DNA from: Amblyornis subalaris
Taxonomy: Eukaryota > Chordata > Aves > Passeriformes > Ptilonorhynchidae
Reading direction: 5' to 3'
Assembly (NCBI GenBank): GCA_018881555.1
Contig: JACAXG010000028.1
Location: forward strand, 2,345,143 to 2,409,142
Length of the DNA: 64,000 nucleotides
Part shown: positions 24,738 through 36,600 of the stretch, piece after piece
Layout: each line of letters starts with the position of its first letter
Numbering within the stretch: position 1 is the stretch's first letter
Translations under genes and position numbers: made by a program
The notes under the pieces: model-generated
Database searches by the model: none
What the model was told of the DNA's origin: nothing
Seen by the model: the letters and a program-made list of their open reading frames with translations, nothing else

Positions 24738-25036
24738 AAGGAGCGTGGAACCAGGTGGAGGTCGGGCTCTTCTCCCAGGCAACCAGCGACAGGACAAGAG
24801 GAAATAGTCTCAAAATGTGCCAGGGGAGGTTTAGGTTGGACATCAGGAGGAATTTCTTCATGGAAAGGGTGATTAGATATTGGAACAGGCTGCCCAGGGA
24901 GGTGATGGAGTCCCCATCCCTAGAGGCATTTAAGCAAGACTGAACATGGCACTCAGTGGTCAGGTCTGGTTGACGAGGGTTGGACTCGATCTCAGAGGTC
25001 TTTTTCCACCTAATTGATTCTGCGAATCTGTGAATT
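24738..25036 (+). mobile_element. CR1 fragment between GID4 and DRG2
   Basis: Sense CR1 3' end with GGTTTAGGTTGGACATCAGG, GGAACAGGCTGCCCAGGGAG and a GATTCTGCGAATCTGTGAAT terminus. It separates the GID4 poly(A) region from the DRG2 promoter. Confidence 0.92.
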
Positions 25037-25149
25037 AAGGCCATCAGCTTCTGATGGGATTCCTGGAGAAGCCCTCAAGGAAGGAGATGAAGCACAGCAC
25101 CCCCTGGAACCCGGAAGCGCTGTGGTGGACAAACACACACGGACACAGA

Positions 25150-27729
25150 CCCCTTCAGTACAGTTCATGTTTAATTTGGACGTTGATCGCTCCACAAACG
25201 CCTCCTCGGCCTCCATTCCATCTGCTCCCACATGGACACCCCACTGCTCCCACAAGGTCACCCCGCTGCAGCCAGCGTGGTTCAAGAGACACCACAACCT
25301 CTCCCAAGCCCCAACACCCCATTTCTCACCTCTGCTCCCCAAATCCTCCCCTGGGCCGTTCTCTCTCACCACATTGCGACGTACAGAACATTTCCCCTCG
25401 GCTCAAACAAGTCAAAGAAAAGGAAAAACCAAAGCAAAGGCTTTTGAGGAGGGAAAATCCACACACCAACAGCCCCTGCAAACCCCTCGGCTCCACGACC
25501 TGCTCTGCACCTACCACACATCATATCCAGACAGTTCTGGATCTAAGCTGAAATTCCCTTCAGGATGGTGGGAAGAAGATAGGTACAGAGCGAGANGCTC
25601 CTTCCACATCCTTCTCACAACATATCAAGTCTTAAAGAAAAGAAAATCTTCATTGGTTTTGGGATAGTTACACGTGTTAACACTCCCATGACCCTCCTAA
25701 CTCAGCTTCTGCCAACAATCAGGGTTAATTCAACTAAACCATGTCAGAAATCCAAGTGTCCCATTGGCACTGATAGCCCTGGGGAGCACAGGGACACCGG
25801 TGCCACCACCAGTATTGCACAGACAGCTCCGGAGGGCTGGGAAGAGCTGTTGGAGCTGGGTCCCTGCNCTCACACAGCACCTGGGAAGGAGGTTTCACCC
25901 CCACACTTGGTCACAGTGGAGCAGCACCACTGGTTTTCACCTCTAAAACCAGGACATCTCCCAGCACCATCTGTGAGGAAACCCCTCTCCCTAAAGGAGG
26001 CTGAGTTTCTCCGAGAGGAGCAAAATAAAACGGGAACACACTTCCCAATCGCTCTGCTCACAGCCCCGAATCGCCTCTGCACTGTCCTACACATCCTCCA
26101 GCAACAGCCAAGGCACCGGCACACACTCCTTGGGAAGGGTCAGGTCTCCCCCTTCTCCCCTGAGCATCCCTCTCCAGGGGGAAGGATTGATCCACGGAGA
26201 ACAGCACGCACGAGGCGGGCAAATTCTGCATCATCTCCTGAGACCGGCCCAGCCACTCCTTCCAAGCATGCAAGATCCCAACTTGGAATTGAGGAAAGGG
26301 GCTCCCTGAGCCCTGAATCCTTCCTCGTTAAGGCTTAAACGAGCGATAACTGCTGCCAAAAGGGAGGTTAGTTAAAAAGAAGCCAACCCGAAGCACCTCG
26401 GTGCCAGCACGTGCAGGCTTTGCTTCCCTCTCCCGCGTGGAAAATCCATCCTCAGCACCACCCATGCCAGGCACCTGCTTGGAGGGGGCTGGGTTTTAGA
26501 ACAGCCAGAAAAAGGCAAACTAAACTCTCACAAAGCCCCGTGGGTGGGGCTGACACGGTAAAAACACAACTGAGGCCAAGTTTTAAAGTGTCTCGAAAAA
26601 AACCACCCCACGCGCGTACACACACGCACACTTTGGCACAGGAGCCTTAAGTTATTGTCACTTGGAACATTCAGAGTCAGAGGGAGCTACTGGGAAGAGG
26701 TTTTTTTTAAATTTTTTCTTGTTTTTCCTTGTAAAAAGGTGTCAAGCAGTGGTGGTGAAGCATGAAGGGGGAGTCCAAACGCTGAGCGGTCCCAGGGCGA
26801 CGCTGCTCAGTGCTTGCGCTCCGGTTACGTTCCCAAAGCTTAGCTGGATACATAGACGGATATAAAAACACAGACATTCCTGGTTTTCAATGTGAAAACT
26901 GTAACATGGAATTGAGTACTTGTGCATTTGCCATAGGGTCCTTTGGAAAAGGAACCATAAAAATAGATATATATTTTTTTTTAATAAAAGTCCTTTTTTG
27001 TCTTTTTTTTTTGACTTTTTTTTTTTTTACCCTTAACTTAAGTAAAGAGCAAATATACACCTACAAGCAGAGTTCAGATCCACTTTACTGAGAGCCTGGA
27101 AGTCCGTACATCAAATTAATTCCCAGTGGCGTATCCAGACACTGGAACAGCTCCCAGCTCCAAAGGGCCGGCGTTCCTGAAAGATCTGCAGCTCCAGCTA
27201 ACCTCGTTAGCCAGCAAAGCCTCATTCCAGCCTTCCCTCAGCCAACACTCCCCAACAGACTCCACAGCTCAGCCTCACACCCAGGACCTGGCTCTGGGAA
27301 ATCCAGGCAAGAAACCTGAATCCCAGTGATTTCAACCCACATCCGGATATACCAACCAGGAAAATATAAGCCCTGAGCTTACATTTCCTTATTACTCAGA
27401 GGCCAGAGCACTGATTCCAGCTACCGAGCAACAGCTTCCAGAGGAGAGCCGGGAGGAACTTCAGTGACAGAGAAACGAGCTGTGCAACAAGAAAGTGCAT
27501 TAAAGTAGCTTAAAACCAGAGTAAAGATCAAATGGCCACTCGACAGGAGGGAGAATCAAGCTCCAGCAGCTCCTCGGGCTGGGTGAGTTAACATCCAGGC
27601 TCTCTCTCGCGAGTCCAAGGGGCAGGAGAGAAGCGTGCATTCCCGTGCTCCCACAGGGACACAGTTCTCCTGGCAGGCCATGCTCTCCTGCCCGGTTTGC
27701 TTCTGGGTGGTATCAGATCTGGACAGCTG
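25150..27729 (-). other. GID4: GID4 3' untranslated region (inferred)
   Basis: About 2.6 kb without a supported ORF follows the GID4 stop. A minus-strand ATTAAA lies at 25170-25175 and could end a long 3'UTR, as in mammalian GID4. A/T tracts occur near 26.7 and 26.95-27.03 kb, and shorter isoforms could end there. No repeat element was recognised. Confidence 0.45.
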
Positions 27730-30700
27730 TCATCGGAATTCGTAGATAGGAGCACTGTGCTCGGGAACGTGTGTTAAATTCAATGACTGATACCTGGGAG
27801 AGAAGGAAAAGAGGGAGGAGAGGATTACATGGAGCTCCTGGCAGCCACAGAGCAGACACTGCTGGCGGGCTCTTCTCTACTCCTTTACAGTCTCAGAGTG
27901 TTCAACACCCACTTCCCACAGTGCCAAAATCCTGACAGAACTTGGCATTGCTCCCCATCACTCTCTACAACTCCCCGACAGGAGGGTGGAGCCAGGTGGG
28001 GATCAGGCTCTTCTCACATGCAACTAATGATAGGACAAGGGGAAACAGCCTCAAGTTGTACCAGGAGAGGTTCAGGTTGGATANCAGGAAAAAATTCCTC
28101 ACTGAAAGAGCAGTTAAACNCTGGAATGGCCTGCCCAGAGAAGTGGTGGAGTCACCATCCCTGGACNTGTTCNGAAAACAAGCAGACATGACACAGGCTT
28201 TAGTGGGAATGGTGGTATTCGGTCAAAGGTTGGACTTGGTGATTGTGGAGGCCTTTTCCAACCTTAATGATCCTGTAATTCCCACTCTGGTGCCTCTGAG
28301 CCACCTGCAGCCAGGTAGCATTCCAGGTGGGCTGAATGTGGTGGTNTTTTGGACACCCTTTGAAGTTTAACAACTTTCAAGTTCAAACAATGTTTGCTAC
28401 AAGTGCAAATTACACTTGAGTCTTTCAAAGCTCAGCTTGAGGGGATGTGTCTGAAAGCCTCCTCTTTCCTTCCCTCCTCCTGGGAGCTTCCAGCCATTCC
28501 ACAGGTTCACCTGCTGCTCATGACAACGATCCAAGTGAAAAAAGCTCTCCACAGCTACTTGTCTCCAACAAAAAGCCCACCAATTAGCTTTGACTGTTCC
28601 CCTGTCTTAACAGCAACACCCCAAGGACCTCGGAATGTAAAGCACTGGCCTGACAAGATTTCTGCCTGAAGGGAGCAACAGCCAAGCTGTTCCAGAGGAG
28701 AGAGCACTGAGCTCCCTCACAGCACTTCTCCAGACCTCGTATCTTTATCCCTTCTCCACCCTGCCAGCCCTTTTCCTCTCCTTTCCAAAAAGAGAGCAGT
28801 TCATACCACACCACTGGGCTGCACCAGCCTGCTCAGGCCAAGCACGGCCCACACCCCCTCCCTTCTGCCCTGAGGTCCAGCCACAAGCCTGAACCTCCTG
28901 CCTGGACACTGCCAAGGTTGTGGACAAGCAGGAGAGGAGTCACAGTTTGNTTTGAGTCCTCAGGAGGCAGGAAGTTTCCTTACCATTCTGAACTCCTATG
29001 GTAGTAATAGCCCTCTATAGATGCTGCTGATTTCTGGAAGCAGATGTAATAGAAACCAGCAAAGGAAGCACCACTGATGTCCTTGATGGTGTGATCTGGG
29101 ACTAGGAACTGCTCCTGCACACAAAACACAGGCTGCATTTTAAAATGTTGGTCAAATACAGCCCCACCCAGCCCTAATCTGCCCTCCCAACCCAAATACT
29201 GGCACCCACTAACACGAAGACATTCCTGGCTGAGCACTCCCTGCACTCTCAGCAGCCCAGAGCAGAGACCGTGGTGTTCCCTCACCACCTGCCACCACAG
29301 GCACCTCACAGGGAAGCAGATAACTGAGAATAGAACCAGCTTTAAGAGTGAAGGAGATCAGTTTCACTTCAACACCTGTCCCCTGCAAACCAGAAGCTGA
29401 TTGCACAATTGGGAACCAGCGCTTGAGAACGAATAGAAGGCTCCAGGGAGATCTTACTGCAGCTTTTCAACACTTATGGGGACTCATGAGAAAGCTGGAG
29501 AGGGACTTTGCACATGGGCATGGAGTGACAGGGTAAGGGGGAATGGCTTCCCACTGCCAGAAGGCAGGGTTAGATGGGATATTGGGAAGAAATCCTTCCC
29601 TGTGAGGTGGTGAGGCCCTGGCATAGGTTGCCCAGAGAAGCTGTGGCTGCCCCATCCCTGAAAGTGTCCAAGGCCAGGTTGGACAGGGCTTGAAGAACCC
29701 TGGTCTAGTGGAAGGTGTCCCTGCCCATGGCAGGGGATGGGACTGGATGAACTTTAAGGTCCCTTCCAACCCAAAGCAGTCTATGGTGGCTCCATGATGA
29801 TCCCAGCTGAAGAACAGAGGTGCAGACTGACCAGTCCGCATCAAACACCCAGGCCCCACACAGGGCCAATCTTCTCATCCTCTGAAGCACCACCAAGCAA
29901 GATTTTCCTGTTGTGTTTTTAGCCATGACTGCAGCCCTTAAGGATACAATTAGCTGGCTAGACACGAGTCACACTGGAACTTGCAAGTATAGTGGGTTTT
30001 GGGGTTGGCAGGGTGAGATCTTTCATCAAACCACTGTAGCTGAAAAAGCTCCCAGGCACCACAAGCCTCTGTCAGCGCCTTGCAAGCAGCTCATCAGAGA
30101 AGGAGACAGGCAGGGATTACCTTCCATCTCATGAAGACATAGTCCCCATTTTTTAGATCTTCATAATCAAAGTCATCAGAGTTAAATGTTTTTGCATACT
30201 GGTAAAAAGCCTGGAACTTTCCCTGAAACAAAAAAAGAAAAAAAAGGATGCTTTTTCCAGGAATAGAAGTTCTAGTACCAGCTGCTATTTAGGAGGGAAA
30301 AACTACTGATGTCCACAGCCACATCCAGCCTGGCTGGAGAAACTCCTGCACTTCCCAGAGGAAGATATTTTGACAGAAACATAAACACCAAAGCTTGGCA
30401 AAACAACAGCCAAGGTCAAGACAGGGAGGCAATCAGGTGGCTGCTGTGGCCCCAGAGCACAGCAGCAGGTCCACCCTGCCCTGGGCAGGGACACAGGTAC
30501 CAACTGCCCTGCCTGTGCTGGAGGGGTCCCTCTCCCCTTCTCCACTCCATTTTGCAATAAGTCTTCAAAAGTAAGAAGTGTGTTCTCTTAGAGGGTCAAG
30601 AGATGAGGGTTGCTCCTNCTCCCTTCCAACCCTGGGGCCAACAAGTGGAAAACAAGGTGTCCCCTCCCTCATCATGGATCACAGCTTGCTGAAGGNACCT

Positions 30701-33342
30701 CTAGTTGCAAAGATCCCAGTAGGAGAAGGAGAGAGACAGCCAAGAAGGAGAGGTCTCCAGGCCTTTCTGCCAGCTCTTGCATGGGCACACGNTGCACCTC
30801 TCCTCCAAACCAGCTGCTCAGCCCCACGTCTGCCCCCGGATTTATTTACCCAGTGTTTACGATCCACGTCTTCATCAGCATCCCACTTGCGCGTTAGGAA
30901 TGGGTGNTTCTTACTGATTATCTCGCCTTCGAAGAACGTGGTGAGGGTTGGGTACTCCTGGCAGAGGAGGGACAAAGGTGAGGTCACAATTGTCACCTAC
31001 AGACATAAGCCCAAACANAGACAGAGCTCCATGCGCTCAGCAAAAAGCATCGCCCGGGGGAGCTCCGGGCAATCCAAGGCCACTGCTCCTGCCCCCCATC
31101 CTGCCCCACACCTCTCCAAGGCTGACTCCTCCACACTCACAGCCTCGACCCTCTTATTCCAGCCTTTCCCTGCCTCTCTCCTCATTTCCTGGAAGCCAGA
31201 AGGAGCCGTGTCAGAGCTGAGCTGTGGGGAAGCATCTGAAGCACAAGACTGATGAGGAACAGCTGAGGGGAGCTGGGGGGGTTCAGCCTGCAGAAAAGGA
31301 GACTCAGGGGGAACCTTCTCACCCTCTACAACTCCCTGACAGGAGGGTGCAGGAAGGTGGNGGTCAGGCTCTGCTCCCAGGAAACAAGAGATAGGACACG
31401 AAGAAATGCCCTCAAATTGTACCACGGGAGGTTTAGATTGGATATTAGGAACAATTTCTTCTCTAAAGAATGGTTAAACATTGGAACAGACTGCCCAGGG
31501 AAGTGTTAAGAGTCACCATCCCTGGAAGTGTTTGAAAAGGATGTAGATGTGGAGCTTAGGGACATTGTTTAGTGGTAGACCTGGCTGTGTCCTGGGTCAC
31601 TGGTTGGACTCAATGATCTTAGAGGGCTTTTCCAACCTTAAACGATTCCATGAAGCTCCCAGCTGGATGATCACCAGCAACATTTCCAGCCAGCACCGTT
31701 CCCCAGCAGATACCCCATGATCAAATCTACAACATGCTTAATCCCTCCACTCCTTATTTCTGGCAGCAGATTCTCCCACCCCACCGGAGAAAAAAAGAAA
31801 GCCTTTGCATAGCACCTTTTTGTGTCATTCTGCAGTTAACACTCACCTCTGTAAGGCCTTTAATCTTCAAGTATCCACAGAGATAGGAGTTTTCCATATC
31901 CACATGCTAGAAAAGAGTGCAAAGTCCAACCATAAAAACAGGCATGAAGGTACATGGTTGATCCAAAGCAGTTTCCAACCCTTCCAAGGACAATTTCAGC
32001 TTCAGCTGGTACAGACTGTCCAGCTCACTGCCCAATATTCACACTGCCAGCCCTTCTCCATGCTAGGAACCACCTGGAAAGATCATTTACAGGTGCCCAG
32101 CTCACCTCTGGCAGCCTCCACATCCCAGGCCTGCTCCCAAGCCAACACCCTCTGCCCAGAAGTCTCCAGCAGGAAGCAAATCCCCCTTCCAGCCGGAAGG
32201 GATCTGACTCACAGTGTTCTCCAAGTAAAAGCATCCCTGGAAGAATCATCCACATCCCCAGCATTTTGCAGCANGCCTTTCTCCTAAATCTAAAGCTTTT
32301 AGGCCACCTGTATTTTGAATTATCAGGCTGCATCTCTCTCCTCCTCTTGCTGTGGAGAAATTAGGTGAGGGTTTGCCTCCTCCTTTAAAACCAGGGATTT
32401 TCCAAGCTTTTCCCTGACATCTCCAGATCCCCTTTCAAAACACGCAGTGAGTTATTCAGGGAAGTGCAAACCTCAGCTTTGAGAAGATGGATCTTCTCCA
32501 CCTGTGATCAAAGGACGGCAACGTTTCCCTGTGCTCAGCACGGGGAGAGCAGGCAGCTCCCTCTCCTTAGCTGACACACGCAAAACAGCCACGTTTTTGG
32601 CACTAAAGCAGCGTTTTTAGCACAAAAGCACCGTTTTTAGCACAAAGCACAGCCAGCCCCTGCGAGGTGGCAGCGTGCAATGGAGCTCAGCAGCCATGGG
32701 ATGTCCCCACAACAAATCCCACCAGGAACATGGAGTATCGAACATAAAAATACCCCGTCGGGTTGGACAGAATCAATTAGGCTGGAAAAAAATCTGTCAG
32801 ATCATCCAGTCCAACCTGTGACTGATTCATCACCTTGTCAACCAGACCAGAGCAGAGCACTGAGTGCCACGTCCAGCCTTTCCTTAAAACACCTCCAGGA
32901 ATGGTGACTCCACCACCTCCCTGGGCAGCCCGTTCCAATGTTTAATGNCCTTTTCTGTGGAGAATTCTTCGTAATATCGAGGGATAGGGTGATGCGGGTG
33001 CTGTCGCAAGGGGCCGGCAGGGCGGGAACGGCCACCGCGGCCTGAGGCGAGCAGGTCCCCCGCTCGCCTCAGGCCGCGGTGGCCGTTCCCACCCCGCCAG
33101 GGCTCGGCTCGCCCCGCCGTTCCCCTCACCTGCATGACGACCTCCACCTCGTAGGCGTTGCCTTTGCTGCGCTGCTGCCCGCGGAACTTGGCCCCGCTGT
33201 ACAGCAGCGAAGTGGCCACTCCGGGCTGCGCCGTGTTGATGGGGGGCGGCGGCACCAGGCTGCTGGCGGCCGCTCCGGTGGCAGGGGAGGAGGCCGAGCC
33301 CCCCGCGCCTCCAGCGCGGCGCCTCTCGCTCCGAACCGGCAT
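27730..33342 (-). CDS. GID4: GID4, substrate receptor of the GID/CTLH E3 ubiquitin ligase
   Basis: Six exons join in phase to 678 nt (225 aa plus stop): 33130-33342, 31847-31906, 30850-30957, 30121-30222, 28984-29114 and 27730-27793. The start reads MPVRSERRR, followed by a Gly/Ala/Ser-rich stretch, [20 protein letters not shown], then the Vid24-type beta-barrel to [14 protein letters not shown]4 presents N-terminal-Pro degron substrates to the CTLH ligase. The human degron-contact residues Glu237 and Tyr258 are both kept (Glu first in the exon 28984-29114; Tyr in the AGFYY motif). Human annotation has a longer N-terminus; here the frame stays open upstream and keeps [13 protein letters not shown] residues but no upstream ATG was found, so I start at 33342. 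One N falls in the ISKKHPF motif. Confidence 0.95.
27955..28282 (+). mobile_element. CR1 fragment in GID4 last intron
   Basis: Sense CR1 with TCTACAACTCCCCGACAGG, GGTTCAGGTTGGAT, GAATGGCCTGCCCAGAGAAG and TTCCAACCTTAATGATCCTG. It lies close to the last GID4 coding exon. Confidence 0.92.
29440..29800 (+). mobile_element. CR1 fragment in GID4 intron
   Basis: Sense CR1 3' end with AAAGCTGGAGAGGGACTTTG, GGATATTGGGAAGAAATCC and CCCTTCCAACCCAAAGCAG. Confidence 0.92.
31235..31652 (+). mobile_element. CR1 fragment in GID4 intron 2
   Basis: Longer sense CR1 copy, starting near GGGGTTCAGCCTGCAGAAAA and ending TTCCAACCTTAAACGATTCC. Confidence 0.9.
32591..32650. repeat. Three tandem 20-bp units in GID4 intron 1
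   Basis: Three near-identical 20-bp units with core CGTTTTTAGCAC follow each other at 32591, 32611 and 32631. Confidence 0.85.
32757..32986 (-). mobile_element. CR1 fragment in GID4 intron 1
   Basis: Antisense CR1 with AGATCATCCAGTCCAACC, GTGACTCCACCACCTCCC and GGGCAGCCCGTTCCAATG. It ends close to the palindrome beside exon 1. Confidence 0.9.
33024..33090. repeat. Perfect 29-bp inverted repeat with 9-nt loop, 40 bp inside GID4 intron 1
   Basis: Arm 33024-33052 is the exact reverse complement of 33062-33090; the loop is AGGTCCCCC. The stem is very GC-rich (core GGCCACCGCGGCCTGAGGCG). It sits about 40 bp downstream of the GID4 exon 1 donor. It could be a real hairpin or a fold-back assembly artefact. 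Confidence 0.95.
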
Positions 33343-33695
33343 CTCGGGGGGGTCCCCGGGCGCCAGCGTGGCCGGGGCCGGGGCGCGGCCGGGGGACGCC
33401 GCCCGCTCCGCTCCGCTCCGCTCCGCTCCCTCACGCCGAGGCCGCCGCTGGGTCGGGGCCTCCCGGCAGCTCCTCCGCGCGCTCCCATTGGCCCCCGCGC
33501 GCGTGCCGGAGGGGCCTTCCCTGACGCTGATTGGCGACTGGCGAGGGCTCGGGCGTTGATTGGTTGCGCTGCCGCGGGACGCTGTCGGGAAATGTAGGTT
33601 TTTCAGTCCAGCCGGCGCGGATTGGCTGCGGCTGCCGGCAAGATGGCGGCGCCCAGGGAGCGGCGCTGAGCGCGGTCGGGACGGGGTCTGTCGCG
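33343..33695. promoter_or_regulatory. Bidirectional CpG-island promoter of GID4 (minus) and ATPAF2 (plus)
   Basis: The two start codons are only 353 bp apart and divergent. The space is CpG-dense and has four ATTGG (inverted CCAAT) boxes at 33487, 33530, 33559 and 33621, and a YY1-like AAGATGGCGGC at 33640-33650. YY1 sites of this form usually lie just downstream of the start site, so ATPAF2 transcription probably begins near 33.62-33.64 kb. No TATA box was seen. Confidence 0.8.
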
Positions 33696-36600
33696 ATGTG
33701 GCGCGGCTGTCGCCGGTTGCTGTGGGCCCGCTCTCTGCCCGCCCGGCTCCCCCGCCCGCCTCCTGCCACTGCCGGGGGCGGCCCGGTGGGGCCGTGCGGG
33801 CGTCGGGCCTACGCCCCGCCGGGAGGTGAGGGAGCGTGGGGCAGTTCCAGCCCCTTTTGGGGACGGGGTTCCTTCGCTGGGGACCCTCATCTCGCGGTCA
33901 CTCCGAGCCAGGGCAGGCTTGGGATCGGCACGGCCCCGCGGGGACCGCGCTCCCCACGGCCGGTGAGCGGTCCCGGTGATGGGGCTCGTCTCGTGCCCTT
34001 TTCCTGGCGTTAATGGGTGTTTGGAGCAGGGCGGTTCGCTGACGAGTCCTCAGCGAACCAGCTTATTACACTTGTTTTTGTATTTTGGTGGGCTTTAGGG
34101 AGTTTGGGGGAATGGGATCCAGCGGGGGGAGGTCAGGCATGTTCTGGGCCGTGTATCCCCTCCACAGACTGCTCGAATCTTGTGGGTTTGAGGACAGTAA
34201 AATGAGTCTCGTTTTGTCTGAGGTGAGGCTGCAGAGTCGCGGTGACTCATGGCAAGGTTTTGGGAGCCACTGATGAGCCTCAGGGCTCCTCTGGGGTACG
34301 CACACGTTAATCTGTTTTTAGAGCTGTGCCTGAGGCACTTTCCGAGGCCCCGAAGCTCGCAGGTCGCTGAGCCTGAGCAAATCCTTCCATTTCCCCAGCG
34401 GGAAGGTGCTTTATTTAGCCTGGAATAACAGGCCTGCAGACTGACCTGCTTGCTGTGCCCTTCACGAGGCAGATTTATGGGTTTGGGATTTACAACCTGG
34501 TTGCTGTTGTCAAGGAAATGGCTCGTGGATTCTTTCTGCCTTGTGGGAGCGATGTGAGCCTTTGGAATGTGTGTAATCCTGCGCTCAGTTGTTGGGAGTG
34601 TGTGCAGCAGTGCTGGTAGGAAAGGAGGCTGCTCCTAAAACGAGACCTGCAGTTCCCTCTGGCTCACCTTGCAGGTGGGGCAGGTGTATTCCCGAGCTGG
34701 ACTGGCATGTTTGGGCTGGAGGGAGCAGTGTCCTTCAGGGATTAATTTGTCCAACGTGATTGCAGTGGGAGAATCTGGAAAGGTTGACCCCAAGTGAAAC
34801 TCCTGAGGAATGGTGGGACAGATCTCTTTGGGAAACCACCCCTGCCCCACTTGGATGGAGCTGAGCCCCCAGCTTGGCACGAGTGTCGCTGGTTCTGTTT
34901 GCTTCCCAGCTGTGCACAGCAACACTGTGGTTGTCACCAGTTTCCTGGCATTTCCCAGCTGAGTGGAGCTCACTGGAACACGCACTGGAGCTCACAGCTT
35001 GGAAGCTGTGGATGAAGGGCTGGATTTTTGTGTCCAGGCTACCTTGACAGCACTGAGTCTCTGTCTGTTCTGGGCTGNGAAGGGGAAGGGGCTGAACATT
35101 CTCTCTTTGTCCTCTCAATGTCTGTTTCTGTCCCCAGAGAGGAAGAGGTTCTACCAGAACGTGAGCATCTCACAAGGTGAAGGTGAGTATGGCTGCTGGG
35201 ATGGAACAGAGGGGCTGATCCCTGGGAGAGGTGTCATCACCCCACAGCCCAGGCTGTGTCAGTGGGGTGTTTGTCACCAGCTGCTGTGCCCCTTCCTCAT
35301 CTATGGCAAAGCTGCGTGGTGGGAAACAGCTTCCAAGACCAAATGTATCCAAGTGATGGTGGGAAACCTCAGTATTCCTGGTCCCTTGCTCCCATCAGCT
35401 CCAGCTCTGAATCTGCTCCCACTGTGGGGTTGTCTGTTGTTCCTTAGTGCCTGCTCCTCTTTGATTTCCCAGGATTTCTACTCTGATTCCCCAGGAGGCT
35501 TTGAAATAAACCTGGACCACCGAAAGCTGAAAACGCCCCAGGCCAAGCTCTTCACTGTCCCCAGCGAGGCCTTGGCCATTGCAGTGGCAACGGAATGGGA
35601 TTCCCAGAAAGACACTATCAAGTTCTACACGATGCACCTGGTGAGCACAGCAGGGTGGGATGCTGAGAATTCCAAATGGTCTCCAAATGCAGAAGGTGGA
35701 GGCAGCAGGTTGTCCTGCTTCTAATGAGCAGAAGNTCAGGACTTTCTCTGAGCTGGCTGGGTGCCTGTCTAGAGGGAATCTGTGTCACTGGAGGGACCCG
35801 AGAAGGGGCTGGACAGTGTTATTGGGAATAGCNAAGGGCAGGAGGAAATGATGAGCTCTGGAGCAGTCCATGAACCCTCTTCCTTGCTGCTTAATGGGCT
35901 GCTTCCAGGGATTTTGAAAGATTTGAGGAGATTCCTATTANATGAGCCACATTGTGGCCCTGCACCCCCTTCAGCTGCACCCCTCGGTTCTCCATCTGCA
36001 CAAATCCCTCTGCTTTTTCTTGGCATTGTAGCATGGAAATTGCTGCTTCTCCAAGCCTGGAATAACAGCAGTTTCAACTGCCTTTATCCCCAGACCACTC
36101 TGTGCAACACGGCGCTGGACAACCCCACGCAGCGAAACAAAACGCAGCTGATCCGAGCAGCCGTGAAGTTCCTGGAGACAGACACAGTCTGGTACGAGAT
36201 GGGGGCCCAGCTGCATTTCGGAANGATGGTTGGGGAAAGTGAGGGAAAACATCTGCTCTAACCCAGACGTGGCAGGGCTCTGATCTGTGCTGGTTTTTGC
36301 CTGAGTGTTTGAATTAGATTAGGTCAGTGCGATGTCTGCAAACCTGGTTGGAGTTTGTGCACCCAAAGAGGGAGAATGGCGTCTGGTCCNCTGTTAAACT
36401 CTGTTTTGGACACCTCTATGCTGGGCAAGAGTGAGAACAGCAGGAAGTGAAGATCTGGGAGTAAAGGAAACATCTTTGAAATGCCTGTGGGGATCTGTCA
36501 GCCAGTCCCTGGTACTCCTGTGCCAGTACAGGCAGCTCAGACTGTTTGTACCAGTACCAAAATGCCCTTAATTCCTTAAAGTCCCTGTGGGCTGTAGGAT

